From assembly GCA_945877505.1 (NCBI GenBank), contig CAMDWT010000004.1, positions 1 to 64,000 of the forward strand: 64,000 nt of DNA, read 5' to 3'. A model generated the notes under the pieces. The model searched no databases. It worked only from the letters and a program-made list of their open reading frames with translations, and had not been told where the DNA came from. Both the position numbers and the translations under genes were made by a program. This document shows positions 17,843-27,871 of this stretch, in pieces. This DNA comes from Crenothrix polyspora (GTDB lineage: Bacteria; Pseudomonadota; Gammaproteobacteria; Methylococcales; Methylomonadaceae). Every line of letters begins with the position of its first letter. Position 1 is the stretch's first letter.

Positions 17843-18319
17843 ATGATTAACAACGATGTACTTCGTCGAGTACGGTATGCTTTGGATCTTAATGATCAAG
17901 TCATGATTGATATCTTTGCCTTAAATGACGTGTCCATAAGCCGGGATGAGTTACTTGATCTACTAAAAAAAGATAATCAAGACGGCTATGTTGAGTTGGA
18001 TAATCAACGGATGGACGTTTTTTTAAAAGGCTTAATTACGCATAGAAGAGGCAAGCTTGAAACGTCGCCTGAGCAACCCAAAAAACCAGATCAGCCATTA
18101 ACTAACAATGGCATACTGAAAAAGTTAAGAATCGCTTTAGATTTTAAAGAGGAGGACATGCTTCACACGTTAAAATTAGCTGATTTTGAGATATCCAAAG
18201 GTGAGTTAAGTGCTTTTTTTAGATTAAAAGGTCACAAAAATTACCGAGATTGCGGAGATCAAATAATTAGAAATTTTTTGCAAGGTCTTACTATTCATTT
18301 TAGAAACCCAATCGAATAA
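17843..18319 (+). CDS. yehS: DUF1456 family protein (YehS-like)
   Basis: A 158-aa protein with two similar halves of about 70 residues, each with a pattern like N-x-x-L-R-R-V-R-Y-A-L-D-L-N-D: residues 4-70 and about 90-156 (ILKKLRIALDFKEEDMLHTL). This is the duplicated DUF1456 domain of YehS. Function is unknown; the family is cytoplasmic and mostly helical. It starts just past a possible 20-codon frame and is followed 30 bp later by a small acidic protein. Confidence 0.9.
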   Translation: MINNDVLRRVRYALDLNDQVMIDIFALNDVSISRDELLDLLKKDNQDGYVELDNQRMDVFLKGLITHRRGKLETSPEQPKKPDQPLTNNGILKKLRIALDFKEEDMLHTLKLADFEISKGELSAFFRLKGHKNYRDCGDQIIRNFLQGLTIHFRNPIE

Positions 18320-18349
18320 CTACTTTAAAACCATAATCAGGCACCTACC

Positions 18350-18592
18350 ATGAACGATAAAATATCAAATAATGCAGTTATTTATGCCACATTAGCCCTT
18401 AATAGCGAAGTGGATTTACAGCGTGAATATTTGGAATCAGAAGACGTGCCTGACGATGAGCGCGAAAATGAAGAAGAGATTCTGGCAGATTTAGAACAAG
18501 CCTTCATGGAATTTGTTGATTTGTATAAAGGCCGTTGCAAGGCTGACAAACAATTGCCTAGTATTGACGAGTTATTAAATAGTCAATTATAA
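18350..18592 (+). CDS. Small acidic protein of unknown function
   Basis: An 80-aa protein, not recognised. It is very acidic in the middle (about residues 22-46, for example DVPDDERENEEEILADLEQA) and predicted helical. There is no signal peptide or membrane segment. It lies between yehS and yffB with short gaps (30 and 8 bp), so it is probably cotranscribed with yffB-dapE. Confidence 0.65.
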   Translation: MNDKISNNAVIYATLALNSEVDLQREYLESEDVPDDERENEEEILADLEQAFMEFVDLYKGRCKADKQLPSIDELLNSQL

Positions 18593-18600
18593 GCGCAGGA

Positions 18601-18945
18601 ATGCACACGTTATACGGAATAAAAAATTGCGATACGGTTAAAAAAGCACGGCAGTGGCTGGATGAAAACAATATAGACTACCAGTTTCATGATTTTCGTG
18701 TAGATGGCTTAACACTCGCTCAGCTCAATGATCTTAGTCGTCGAGTTGAGTGGAGTGCATTGCTTAATCGTAGTAGTACTTCATGGCGACAACTCAGTAC
18801 TGAGCAACAAAATGATTTAACCGCAGAAAAAGCAAAGGCATTAATGCTAGCTAATCCAACACTAATTAAACGCCCGGTTTTAGATGCGGGAGATAAATTG
18901 ATTATTGGCTTCAAAGTCGATCATTACAAAATTGAATTATTATGA
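18601..18945 (+). CDS. yffB: ArsC/Spx family reductase (YffB-like)
   Basis: A 114-aa thioredoxin-fold protein. The single active-site cysteine is in [16 protein letters not shown] (residue 10), and [18 protein letters not shown] carries the conserved cis-Pro loop and Arg of the ArsC family. YffB is thought to be a glutathione-dependent reductase rather than an arsenate reductase; its gene is adjacent to dapE in E. coli as here. The stop overlaps the dapE start by four bases (ATGA). Confidence 0.92.
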   Translation: MHTLYGIKNCDTVKKARQWLDENNIDYQFHDFRVDGLTLAQLNDLSRRVEWSALLNRSSTSWRQLSTEQQNDLTAEKAKALMLANPTLIKRPVLDAGDKLIIGFKVDHYKIELL

Positions 18946-20069
18946 GTGAAACCTTAGCGCTTCTTGAAGATCTTATTAGGCGAGAATCAGTAACACCAGA
19001 AGATGCGGGCTGCCAAGATCTTTTGGCGGCTCGCTTGGTTAAATTGGATTTTAAAGAAGAACGTCTTAATTTTAATGATACTCAAAATATTTGGCTTAGA
19101 CGCGGTAATACAAAGCCATTATTTACCTTTCTGGGTCACACCGATGTAGTACCGCCTGGGCCATTAGACGCGTGGTTGTCACCGCCTTTTATACCAACCC
19201 TTCGTGATGGTAAGCTCTATGGCCGAGGTGCGGCTGATATGAAAGGGGGCATCGCGTGTTTTATGACGGCTGTTGATCGTTTTATCACGAAGCATCCTGA
19301 TCATAAAGGCTCGATTGCGGTTATGTTAACCAGTGATGAGGAAGGTATAGCGACTAATGGCGTGGTTAAGGTCATGGAAGTGCTGGAGCAACGTAATGAG
19401 AAAATTGACTGGTGTTTAGTCGGCGAACCCTCCAGTGATAAAAAAATGGGTGATGTGATTCGTGTCGGTCGACGGGGTTCTTTATGCGCTAAATTAACAA
19501 TTATTGGGGTGCAAGGGCATGTCGCCTACCCAGAATTGGCAGATAATCCAATCCATAGTTTTGCACCAGCTTTAAAAGAATTAACCGAGGAAATATGGGA
19601 TCATGGAAATCGCTTTTTCCCGCCGACTAGTTTGCAGGTCTCAAATATTAATTCGGGAACGGGAGCTGAAAATATTATTCCAGGTACGGCTGAAATTCAA
19701 TTTAATCTACGCTTTTGTACCGAATTAGATGAAGTAATCATTAAGCAGCGAACAAGCGCGATCCTGGATAAATATGACTTCAAATATGATATCCAATGGC
19801 GATTATCGGGGAATCCCTTCTTAACTGAAAAAGGTGCTTTGATTGATGCAACTCACGCTGCAATTAAAGCAGTGACGGGCTTTGAGACTATTGATGACAC
19901 AGGTGGTGGTACTTCTGATGGGCGCTTTATTGCACCAACTGGAGCCCAGGTTATTGAATTAGGGCCCTTGAATGAGAGTATTCATAAAATCAATGAAAAT
20001 GTAGCTGTAGAGGATTTAGAGATTTTAACGGCTATTTATGAACAAATATTGGTCAATTTATTGGTTTAG
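18942..20069 (+). CDS. dapE: Succinyl-diaminopimelate desuccinylase
   Basis: A 375-aa M20-family di-zinc amidohydrolase that releases succinate to give LL-diaminopimelate. Zinc ligands and catalytic residues are seen in [11 protein letters not shown] (His near 65), [10 protein letters not shown] (Asp near 97), [11 protein letters not shown] (Glu pair near 132) and [11 protein letters not shown] (final His near 348). Length matches the family. It is translationally coupled with yffB. A clear hairpin with a T run follows at 20104-20131. Confidence 0.98.
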   Translation: MSETLALLEDLIRRESVTPEDAGCQDLLAARLVKLDFKEERLNFNDTQNIWLRRGNTKPLFTFLGHTDVVPPGPLDAWLSPPFIPTLRDGKLYGRGAADMKGGIACFMTAVDRFITKHPDHKGSIAVMLTSDEEGIATNGVVKVMEVLEQRNEKIDWCLVGEPSSDKKMGDVIRVGRRGSLCAKLTIIGVQGHVAYPELADNPIHSFAPALKELTEEIWDHGNRFFPPTSLQVSNINSGTGAENIIPGTAEIQFNLRFCTELDEVIIKQRTSAILDKYDFKYDIQWRLSGNPFLTEKGALIDATHAAIKAVTGFETIDDTGGGTSDGRFIAPTGAQVIELGPLNESIHKINENVAVEDLEILTAIYEQILVNLLV

Positions 20070-20103
20070 TTGATCACTTATAAAGGCATTAAATGGTAGA
20101 ATG

Positions 20104-20131
20104 TTCAGATTATTTATAATCTGAGTTTTTT
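20104..20131 (+). terminator. Intrinsic terminator after dapE, ten bases before the next start codon
   Basis: Stem TCAGATTA (20105-20112) / TAATCTGA (20117-20124), loop TTTA, then G and a run of six T (20126-20131). It ends ten bases before the ATG of the Lon-like gene, so it takes the place of that gene's ribosome binding region. Confidence 0.8.
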
Positions 20132-20141
20132 AAATTTATCC

Positions 20142-22529
20142 ATGTCTACTACTTTAAAGCTTCCACTCGCGTCACTTAAGCTTAATGTCGATTTGTCTGG
20201 CATTAAGCTCCCGGAAGCGCCCAGATTGCAAACGGGAATCTTGGGGCAACCCAGAGCTCAGTCTGCACTGGAATTTGGCATTGCAATGCCAAACCCGGGA
20301 TACAATATTTTCGTGATGGGAGAAACTGGATTAGGTCGGTTGACGATGGTTACTCGTCATCTAGAAGTAATCTCTCAGACCCTTCCCGCCCCCTCTTCCT
20401 ATGCGTATGTAGATAATTTTGATAATAGCAGGGAACCTGTTGCTATTGAGCTGCCTGCGGAATATGGACAAGTGTTGTGCAAGGATATTGAAAAATTACT
20501 GGATAATTTATTAGCCACGTTTCCAGCTGCTTTTGAAAGTCCCACTTATCAACAAAAAAAGTCTGCTATCGAACGCCAGTTTAGTCAGCGTTATAACGCC
20601 GCTATTGATCTTGTTGATAAGAAGGCACAAGCCAATACAATTGCTCTATTCCGTGAAAGTGAGTCGATTACTTTTGCGCCTATTCGGGATAATAAATCTT
20701 TAAACGAAGAGCAATTTACTCAATTGCCCCAAGCTGAACGTGAAGCTTTTCATGCGCATGTTGAAAATCTAGAAGAATTTCTAAGTGATGTGTTACTGGA
20801 ATTACCTCAGTGGCGCAGAACGATGGTTGAAAAAATAAAGCAGCTGGATTCGGATACGATTAGCCAAGCAATAGATCCTTTATTCTTCGAATTGAATGAT
20901 AAGTATCAAAATATTGATGATGTCATTACTTATCTGGCCGAGATCAAAAAAAACTTGAGTCAGACCATTGCTGATTATTTAATACCTGGGCGCAGCCTAG
21001 AACTGAGAGAATCGACAGCAAAACGGTCAGCGCTGAATGAATTGTACGCCCCTAATATTCTGGTTGATAACAAACAGGAAAATGGCGCGCCGGTCATTTA
21101 TGAACCTCATCCTATTTATCAAAATTTGTTTGGGCGCATTGAGTATGTTAGCGACCAAGGAACATTAGTCACTAATTATCAAAAAATATGTGCAGGCTCA
21201 TTGCATAAAGCCAATGGCGGTTATTTAATTCTCGATGCTGAAAAGCTGTTGACCTATCCCTTTGTCTGGGAAGGGCTTAAGCGTGCTTTACAATCGGGTC
21301 GTATTGAAATTGAATCCCCCTATTCAGAATTAGGTATTAATACCATCACTTTAAAGCCTGAAGTGATACCGTTGAATGTTAAAGTCATCCTGGTAGGTTC
21401 ACGGGATATTTATTATTTATTGGAAGAAATGGATAGTGAATTCAATGAAATGTTTAGAATTCTTGCCGATTTTGATAACTACATTCCGCTAACGGATGAA
21501 TCTATACAAGGGTTTGCCCAAGTAATGGTTCGACAAGCTTCTGATTCTGGAGCTAAGCCTTTAACTCGATCAGCTATTGAAGGTCTAATTGAGCATAGTT
21601 GCCGACTCTCAGAAAACCAGCATCATTTTTCCGCTCATATTAAAGATTCACTGGATATTATTGCTGAAGCCAATTTATTTTGTAAGCAAGCACAGGCAGA
21701 TGAGATAGATCGAGTACATATAGATGAAGCTTTAGCCGCTAGAGAGCACCGTAATGGTAGATTGTCTCAGGCTATACTTGAAGAAATGCTCGATGGCACT
21801 ATTCTCATTGATACGGAAGGCGAGGCCATAGGAAAAATTAACGGTTTAACTGTTTTAGAGATAGGGGGTAGTAGTTTTGGCGCGCCAGCACGTATTACTA
21901 CGACCGTTTATCCTGGTTCTAGAGGGATAGTAGATATTGAGCGTGAAGCCGAACTTGGACAAGCAATACATTCAAAAGGCGTGATGATTTTAACGGGTTA
22001 TTTGGGGCATTCTTATGCTCAGCAATTTCCGTTAGCTATTTCTGCAAGTATTGCTATTGAACAATCTTATGGCTATATCGACGGTGATAGTGCGTCGTTG
22101 GCTGAATTGTGCTGCCTTATTTCTGCGCTTACTCGTGTTCCGATTATGCAGTCTTTTGCAGTGACGGGTTCAATTAATCAATACGGAGAAGTACAAGCGG
22201 TTGGTGGTGTAAATGAGAAGATAGAAGGCTACTTTAGGCTCTGCCAAGCTCGAGGACTTAATGGGCAGCATGCTGCTATTATTCCTGCAGCTAATAAACG
22301 TAATTTGATGTTGAAACAAGAAGTAATTGATGCGGTTGAGCAGGGCTTGTTTTCAGTTTATGCGGTTGCTAGCGTCGATGAGACATTAGAGCTATTAACC
22401 GGTTGCTTGGCAGGTGAAGCGAATGAAGAAGGTTTATATCCCGATAACAGTATTAATTTCAAAGCTATTTCTCGATTAAAAGAAATTTCTGATATGGCAA
22501 CGGATGACGATAAGGAAGAGGACGTTTAA
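20142..22529 (+). CDS. Lon-like ATP-dependent protease (AAA_32 / LonB-like)
   Basis: A 795-aa protein with an N-terminal AAA-type region and a C-terminal Lon protease domain (about 560-770). The P-loop reads MGETGLGRLTMV, with Arg in place of the usual Lys; as far as I recall this is normal in this branch. The catalytic Ser lies in GDSASLAELCCLISALT and the Lys in VGGVNEKIEGYF, giving a complete Ser-Lys dyad. It is the YcbZ/LonB-like type, not classical Lon, and lacks the Lon substrate-binding N-domain. No ribosome binding site is seen; a terminator hairpin sits directly upstream. Substrates are unknown. Confidence 0.9.
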   Translation: MSTTLKLPLASLKLNVDLSGIKLPEAPRLQTGILGQPRAQSALEFGIAMPNPGYNIFVMGETGLGRLTMVTRHLEVISQTLPAPSSYAYVDNFDNSREPVAIELPAEYGQVLCKDIEKLLDNLLATFPAAFESPTYQQKKSAIERQFSQRYNAAIDLVDKKAQANTIALFRESESITFAPIRDNKSLNEEQFTQLPQAEREAFHAHVENLEEFLSDVLLELPQWRRTMVEKIKQLDSDTISQAIDPLFFELNDKYQNIDDVITYLAEIKKNLSQTIADYLIPGRSLELRESTAKRSALNELYAPNILVDNKQENGAPVIYEPHPIYQNLFGRIEYVSDQGTLVTNYQKICAGSLHKANGGYLILDAEKLLTYPFVWEGLKRALQSGRIEIESPYSELGINTITLKPEVIPLNVKVILVGSRDIYYLLEEMDSEFNEMFRILADFDNYIPLTDESIQGFAQVMVRQASDSGAKPLTRSAIEGLIEHSCRLSENQHHFSAHIKDSLDIIAEANLFCKQAQADEIDRVHIDEALAAREHRNGRLSQAILEEMLDGTILIDTEGEAIGKINGLTVLEIGGSSFGAPARITTTVYPGSRGIVDIEREAELGQAIHSKGVMILTGYLGHSYAQQFPLAISASIAIEQSYGYIDGDSASLAELCCLISALTRVPIMQSFAVTGSINQYGEVQAVGGVNEKIEGYFRLCQARGLNGQHAAIIPAANKRNLMLKQEVIDAVEQGLFSVYAVASVDETLELLTGCLAGEANEEGLYPDNSINFKAISRLKEISDMATDDDKEEDV

Positions 22530-22536
22530 GCTTAAT

Positions 22537-22584
22537 GAGAATAGCCTTGTCGACCTGATAATTTAGGTTTCTGGGGCTGTTCTC
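22537..22584. terminator. Hairpin between converging Lon-like and SPOR genes
   Basis: GAGAATAGCC (22537-22546) pairs with GGCTGTTCTC (22575-22584) with one G-T wobble; an inner ACCT/AGGT pairing adds to it. It sits between two converging stop codons (22529 and 22609) and could end both transcripts. There is no strong T run. Confidence 0.5.
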
Positions 22585-22608
22585 AATAATTAGAGGACTT
22601 AAGTCTGT

Positions 22609-23211
22609 CTATTCACCTGTTTCTGTAATAATAATATCAATACCATTTTGTCGTAATCGTGCTCTGATAGTATTAACACTTTCAGTTTGCGCGAAAGGCC
22701 CCATTTCGACTCGATACCAGTTTACAATGCCCGCTTTTCCTTTTTTAACTTTAGAGTTTATGCCCATAGAGGCAAGCTTAGCTCTTAATTGATCAGCGTC
22801 TTTGAAAGTCTTAAAAGACCCTGCTTGCATAATATAATGCGTTTCTTTAGCCTTACCTACACGCTCTTCGCGCGCGCGAGTTTTAATCTCATATTCTGGC
22901 ACCACAACTTCTTTTTCGGGCAGAATGGTATAAAAATCAAATTGGGGCATTTTGGGCTCTAGTTTAATCTCCGGCTTTTGTTCTGGTTTTACGAGGGTTA
23001 CATTTTTAGGGTTTGCTTTATTCGGAATGCCTTGGCTAGTTTGTGGCTTAGCAACCAAACCCCACAAATAAACCAAGAAAACGACAAAAGAAATAATGGT
23101 TGCCGTTAATAACATCCATTTCCATAAAGAAATTCCAGGCCGGTACTCAGATTTTTGCCTGAATTGCCTCGATTTTCTATCGTCGTTTCTTGGTTTATAG
23201 TCTCTGGACAT
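22609..23211 (-). CDS. SPOR-domain protein (FtsN-like)
   Basis: A 200-aa type II membrane protein: a basic N-terminus ([20 protein letters not shown]), one helix at about residues 31-52, a Lys/Pro-rich linker and a C-terminal SPOR domain at about 125-200 (HYIMQAGSFKTFKDADQLRA ... VEMGPFAQTES). SPOR domains bind denuded septal peptidoglycan. The place directly after argS is the usual place of ftsN-like genes in gammaproteobacteria, so a role in cell division is likely but not proven. The start overlaps the argS stop by one base. Confidence 0.88.
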   Translation of the reverse strand: MSRDYKPRNDDRKSRQFRQKSEYRPGISLWKWMLLTATIISFVVFLVYLWGLVAKPQTSQGIPNKANPKNVTLVKPEQKPEIKLEPKMPQFDFYTILPEKEVVVPEYEIKTRAREERVGKAKETHYIMQAGSFKTFKDADQLRAKLASMGINSKVKKGKAGIVNWYRVEMGPFAQTESVNTIRARLRQNGIDIIITETGE

Positions 23212-24971
23212 TACATCGACTCAGGTGTGTTGATATTTAATAGGCCTAAGCCGTTTGCCAAGACTTGTTTTACGGCGCTTATTAAATTCAAGCGTGCATC
23301 ACGAACATCGGCATCTTCAACGAGAAACTGATGGGCATTGTAATAAGTATGAAATTCATGTGCTAAATCACGAAGATAATGAACTAATTGATGAGGCTCA
23401 TGTTGCATAGCAGCACGCTCAATAGCTTCGGGATAACGAACTAATGTGCCTAACAGTGAGGTTTCATGCTCTTGGTTTAAGCGTGAAAGATTTTCCATAC
23501 CACGTAATATATTTCTTTCAAGACCCTTTTCATCCAGTTGCCGTAATACACTACAAACTCGTGCGTGAGCGTACTGTACGTAAAATACCGGATTTTCATT
23601 AGATTTTGAGGTTGCTAGTTTCAGGTCAAAATCCATGTGCTGTTCAGAACGCCGCATGACATAAAAGAAGCGTGCAGCATCTTTACCGACTTCATTACGT
23701 AATTGTCGTAAAGTGACAAATTCACCTGAGCGGGTAGACATTTGTACTCTTTCTTCGCCACGATAAAGAACGGCAAATTGCACCAATAACACTTTTAATT
23801 TGGATTCATCTGCACCTAAAGCTTGGATTGCTGCCCTAACTCTGGGAACATAGCCATGATGGTCAGCACCCCAAATATCAATAATTTGATCGAAACCACG
23901 ATCCAACTTATTCATGTGGTAAGCAATATCTGAAGCAAAATAAGTATAGTGACCATTTTCTCTAACGACTACACGGTCTTTTTCATCCCCTAATTTACTT
24001 GATGCAAACCATGTGGCGCCATCTTTTTGGTAAAGGTGGCCACCTATTCGTAAGCGTTCAAGTGCTTTATCGACGGCACCATTGTCCATTAAATCGCGCT
24101 CTGAAAACCACTGCTGATAATTAACACCAAACTCTTCTAAGTCAATTTTAATATCATCAAGGATGCTGTCTAAGCCAATTTGAAAAAAATCTCGGTATTG
24201 CGACAAACCGAGTAACGTTTTAGTTCTGTCGATAAGAGCGTCAATATGAACATCTTTATCGCCACCTTGTGGTTCATCGGGCGGAATGTTTTCTATGACT
24301 AATTCGATGGGTCTGCGGTAGTCATTGTTAGTATTTTTATAAATAGCTTGGGCAATTTCGCGCACATAGTCGCCGCGATAAGCATTACTTGGAAAATTTA
24401 CAAGCTCACCACAAGCCTCTAGATAACGAAGCCAGACACTAGTGGCAAGTATATCCATTTGTCGGCCGGCATCATTAACGTAATATTCGCGATGCACCTC
24501 AAAACCGACGGCTTGAAGTAAATCAGCGACTACGGAACCATAAGCAGCACCGCGGCCATGACCCACATGAAGCGGCCCTGTTGGATTGGCGGAAACAAAT
24601 TCTACCTGCACCTTTTTTCCGGCACCGATAGTACTCAAGCCAAATTCTCGTCCTTGGTCATGAATTTGATTGATAATTTGAAATTGTGAGTTGGGATTAA
24701 TAAAGAAATTGATAAAACCGGGGCCAGCTAGCTCAACTTTTAAGATAGCTTCGCTCTCAGGTAATGCCGCAATAATTTTTATCGCCAATTCACGAGGGTT
24801 TATTTTTGCTGGCTTTGCCAGAATTAAAGCTAAATTTGAAGCGAAATCGCCATGTTGTGGATCACGGGTGCGTTCTATTGCTATGTGTGGGGTTGTTTCC
24901 AGGCCAAGAACTTCCTCTGCTTTGAGGGTTTCAAGGGCTTGCAGGATCAGTTCCTCTATTTTTTGTTTCAT
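23211..24971 (-). CDS. argS: Arginyl-tRNA synthetase
   Basis: A 586-aa class I synthetase charging tRNA-Arg. The HIGH motif is in [18 protein letters not shown] (about 130-147) and the KMSKS-like loop in [13 protein letters not shown] (about 380). The N-terminal Add-1 domain ([20 protein letters not shown]) and the C-terminal DALR anticodon domain, ending [10 protein letters not shown], are present. Full length. It precedes an FtsN-like gene, a common gammaproteobacterial pair. A duplicated 14-bp sequence lies just upstream. Confidence 0.98.
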   Translation of the reverse strand: MKQKIEELILQALETLKAEEVLGLETTPHIAIERTRDPQHGDFASNLALILAKPAKINPRELAIKIIAALPESEAILKVELAGPGFINFFINPNSQFQIINQIHDQGREFGLSTIGAGKKVQVEFVSANPTGPLHVGHGRGAAYGSVVADLLQAVGFEVHREYYVNDAGRQMDILATSVWLRYLEACGELVNFPSNAYRGDYVREIAQAIYKNTNNDYRRPIELVIENIPPDEPQGGDKDVHIDALIDRTKTLLGLSQYRDFFQIGLDSILDDIKIDLEEFGVNYQQWFSERDLMDNGAVDKALERLRIGGHLYQKDGATWFASSKLGDEKDRVVVRENGHYTYFASDIAYHMNKLDRGFDQIIDIWGADHHGYVPRVRAAIQALGADESKLKVLLVQFAVLYRGEERVQMSTRSGEFVTLRQLRNEVGKDAARFFYVMRRSEQHMDFDLKLATSKSNENPVFYVQYAHARVCSVLRQLDEKGLERNILRGMENLSRLNQEHETSLLGTLVRYPEAIERAAMQHEPHQLVHYLRDLAHEFHTYYNAHQFLVEDADVRDARLNLISAVKQVLANGLGLLNINTPESM

Positions 24972-25003
24972 TGCTTCACTGCGAGTTAGATCAGATAAAT
25001 AGT

Positions 25004-25039
25004 AGCTTATTATCCATTAAAATAAGCTTATTATCCATT
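25004..25039. repeat. Tandem direct repeat between argS and priA
   Basis: GCTTATTATCCATT occurs at 25004-25017 and again at 25026-25039, a period of 22 bp. It lies in the short gap between the argS start and the priA stop. It may reflect a small duplication; no function is evident. Confidence 0.7.
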
Positions 25040-25048
25040 CAAACAATA

Positions 25049-27277
25049 TCAATATAAATCTACAGGGTCAACATCCAGAGACCAGCGTACCTTTTTGGCT
25101 TGTTTGAGTTTTGCAATTTCAGGAATTAAGCTATTTAGTAAAATATGGAGTTCTTGGCGTTTGTTGCTTTGAAACAATAATTGATATCGATAAAGACCGG
25201 CACGTCTAGCCATGGGCGCAGATACAGGCCCTAATACTTGGGTTTGGCCAGTATTTAGTTTTTGCACTAAGATCGCTACTGCTTGGAAAAAAAAAGTGGA
25301 ATTATTATTGTCTGAAGTTTGTACGCGCATTAAGGCCTGATAACTAAAGGGAGGTAACGACGCTGCTTTGCGTTCAGCTAGGACAGTTTTAGCGAAGCTG
25401 CGATAGCCTTCTCTGATTAAAGTGGTTAATAAAGGATGTTCAGGTTGCCGAGTTTGCATAATAACGTTACCTGGTTTTTCTGCTCTTCCTGCTCGACCCG
25501 ACACTTGAACAATCATTTGGGCCATTTTTTCTGAGGCATGAAAGTCAATGCTAAATAAGCCACTATCAACATCAATAATCGCTACAAGCGTCACATTAGG
25601 AAAATGATGTCCTTTAGATAGCATTTGCGTACCAAGAATAATATCGACGTTACCTTGATTGATTTGTTGTAAATAATCTTCGAGTGAACCTTTGCGCTGA
25701 GTGGAATCTCTATCTAAGCGAACAATAACTTTATCGTTAAAGCGTTCATTGAGTACTTTTTCGATGCGTTCTGTGCCAAGCCCCAATGGCATTAGCTCGT
25801 CTACTTTACAGGCGGGACAGGTTTTAATAAGGATTTGTTCTTGTCCGCAATGATGGCAGCGTAGAGATTGCTTGTCAAAATGGATCACTAAATTAGCATC
25901 GCACCGTTGGCATCGTGCTACCCATCCACAACTATAGCAGATTAGTGTGGGTGCGAAACCTCGTCGATTCAGAAAAAGTAAAACCTGCTCATTCTTGGCT
26001 AGCGTTTTCTGTATTTCTTGAATCAGTGTTTCAGATAAGCCTTCTTGGACTCTTTTATTTCGTATGTCCATTAATTGCAGCGTGGGGGCGACTGCAATCC
26101 CTGCTCGATCCGGTAAATGCAACAACTGGTAACGTTGTTTATCGACATTATGTAAGCTTTCCAAAGAAGGGGTCGCTGAACCTAATAACACGGGGATATG
26201 TAGGAGTTTGCCACGGACAACCGCAATATCTCTGGCCGAAAAACGAAAGCCTTCTTGTTGCTTGAAGGATGAATCATGCTCCTCGTCAAGAATAATGAGC
26301 CCTGGATTTTGTAATGGCGTAAATAAAGCAGAGCGGGTGCCTAGCAAGATTGAGCAATCCCCCCGTTGCATGTCTAGCCATGCGTTTTGACGTTGATTAT
26401 CAGTTAATTTTGAATGAAATAAGCCTACGTTTACGGCAAAGCGCTGTTTAAAGCGCTCTTCAAGTTGTGGAGTCAAGGTGATTTCTGGCACCAGTACCAA
26501 GACCTGTTGACCCCGTTTTAGTACAGCATTAATAATTTGTAAATAGACCTCTGTTTTGCCACTACCTGTAACACCTTCAAGTAAAAAAACGCCAAATTGC
26601 CCAAGGTTAGTAGAGACAGTATCTATCGCTAATTGTTGCGCGGGGTTGCAGTGTAAGGCTGGATTTCTAAGAAGGGTTGTGGGTGCTGTCTGTTTGAGAG
26701 GTTTAAGGTCGAGTTGTAATAATTGCTTAGACACTAACTGCTTGACTGCGGGTCGCCAGTTATCATTCCAAGCACTTAAGTCAGCTTCTGAAAGGTAAGT
26801 AGGGTGGGCTTGAAATTTTTCTAGGGTATTTTTTTGTTTGGGGCTTCGTTGCAGTTCAGCACTGTCCAAGCCTTTTCCTAAGTCAGTCAGTGAGTAGCAT
26901 TTTTCAGTTGTGAGGGCAATAGGTTTGCCTTGTCGCAAATCAGCAGGAAAAGCGGTGCTGAAAACTTCTCCTAAAGGATGATGGTAGTAGCGACTGGACC
27001 AGTGTAATAAGCGGATATCTTTTGCTGATAATAAGGGCTTATCATCAAGAATTCTGAGTACTTGTTTTAATTTACTTGTTTCTAGTTCACTGTGTTGGGT
27101 GACTTCAAGTAGAAAGGCGATTTTTCGTCCTTTTCCAAAAGGCACCTCTAAACGAACACCCGGTTTACAATCTTCTAGGGTAATATTGCTGGGAGCTAGA
27201 TAGTCAAATAAACGGTAAACAGGTACTGAGATAGCAACTCTGAAAATCAATCTATCGGGTGTGAGGGTGTGGGCCAT
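25049..27277 (-). CDS. priA: Primosomal protein N' (replication restart helicase PriA)
   Basis: A DEAH-type superfamily 2 helicase of about 742 aa that reloads the replisome at stalled forks. Walker A is GVTGSGKTEVYL, Walker B DEEHDSSFKQ. The zinc-binding insert shows eight cysteines in pairs (CYSCGW, CQRC, CHHCG, CPAC) around residues 450-495. The N-terminal 3'-DNA-binding domain begins with RVAISVPVYRLFDYLAP. I chose ATG 27277; a TTG three codons upstream is less likely. Gene length is normal for the family. Confidence 0.97.
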   Translation of the reverse strand: MAHTLTPDRLIFRVAISVPVYRLFDYLAPSNITLEDCKPGVRLEVPFGKGRKIAFLLEVTQHSELETSKLKQVLRILDDKPLLSAKDIRLLHWSSRYYHHPLGEVFSTAFPADLRQGKPIALTTEKCYSLTDLGKGLDSAELQRSPKQKNTLEKFQAHPTYLSEADLSAWNDNWRPAVKQLVSKQLLQLDLKPLKQTAPTTLLRNPALHCNPAQQLAIDTVSTNLGQFGVFLLEGVTGSGKTEVYLQIINAVLKRGQQVLVLVPEITLTPQLEERFKQRFAVNVGLFHSKLTDNQRQNAWLDMQRGDCSILLGTRSALFTPLQNPGLIILDEEHDSSFKQQEGFRFSARDIAVVRGKLLHIPVLLGSATPSLESLHNVDKQRYQLLHLPDRAGIAVAPTLQLMDIRNKRVQEGLSETLIQEIQKTLAKNEQVLLFLNRRGFAPTLICYSCGWVARCQRCDANLVIHFDKQSLRCHHCGQEQILIKTCPACKVDELMPLGLGTERIEKVLNERFNDKVIVRLDRDSTQRKGSLEDYLQQINQGNVDIILGTQMLSKGHHFPNVTLVAIIDVDSGLFSIDFHASEKMAQMIVQVSGRAGRAEKPGNVIMQTRQPEHPLLTTLIREGYRSFAKTVLAERKAASLPPFSYQALMRVQTSDNNNSTFFFQAVAILVQKLNTGQTQVLGPVSAPMARRAGLYRYQLLFQSNKRQELHILLNSLIPEIAKLKQAKKVRWSLDVDPVDLY

Positions 27278-27332
27278 AGAAATCAAATTAACAGTATGGT
27301 TTTATGGCATAAGTGACGAAGTTAGTTAAAAT

Positions 27333-27353
27333 TATCCGTGTTAACCACGGATA
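27333..27353 (-). terminator. Terminator after dsbB
   Basis: TATCCGTG (27333-27340) / CACGGATA (27346-27353) form an 8-bp stem with a 5-nt loop. On the minus strand ATTTTAA follows. It lies between the dsbB stop and the priA start. Confidence 0.65.
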
Positions 27354-27364
27354 GTAAAACAACA

Positions 27365-27871
27365 TCACTTTTTTGTAGTATTCCAAATTTGCATAAGGCT
27401 CAATGTCGCTAGGCTTAAAAAAGCGAATAAAGTCCATACAGGCATACTAAGGCCTAATAACGTCCAATCTATTTTGGCGCAATCACCGGTGCCACTTAAC
27501 ATTAACTTCAGGGTGTCAAACAAAGGGAAGTATTGAAACATATAGGCCAGTTCAGGGCCGCATTCAGGCACTTTTTCAGGTGGTAAGTGTTGTAGCCAGA
27601 TATGTCGTGATGAAATAGAAGCACCCAAAAGTGCGGTAACCGTACCCAGTACAGCATAACGAGTCACACCAATGTGACCTGGGTTGTGTAGTCCTGCGGT
27701 TAAAAAAACCAACCCTGTCAATAAAATGGCCAGACGTTGTGAAATACATAAGGGGCAAGGTTCTAAGCCCTCAACAAGTTGAAAATAAGCACCCATAGCC
27801 AATAAACTTATACACGCTAAGAAGCCTAATAAGAACCAGATTTTTGCTTTAAACTGCAGTATGTTAAACAT
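27365..27871 (-). CDS. dsbB: Disulfide bond formation protein B
   Basis: A 168-aa inner-membrane protein with four helices that reoxidises DsbA and passes electrons to quinones. The first periplasmic loop has the C-x-x-C pair in LEPCPLCISQRLA, and the second loop has the other two cysteines in VPECGPEL and GTGDCAKIDW. Length fits. It lies before priA on the same strand but is separated by a hairpin. No dsbA is in the window. Confidence 0.96.
   Translation of the reverse strand: MFNILQFKAKIWFLLGFLACISLLAMGAYFQLVEGLEPCPLCISQRLAILLTGLVFLTAGLHNPGHIGVTRYAVLGTVTALLGASISSRHIWLQHLPPEKVPECGPELAYMFQYFPLFDTLKLMLSGTGDCAKIDWTLLGLSMPVWTLFAFLSLATLSLMQIWNTTKK

Noticed and set aside
20142-22529. Arg in the P-loop of the Lon-like protein as a sign of inactivation
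   Set aside because: As far as I recall relatives of this branch also have Arg there, and the Ser-Lys dyad is intact, so it is probably a family trait.
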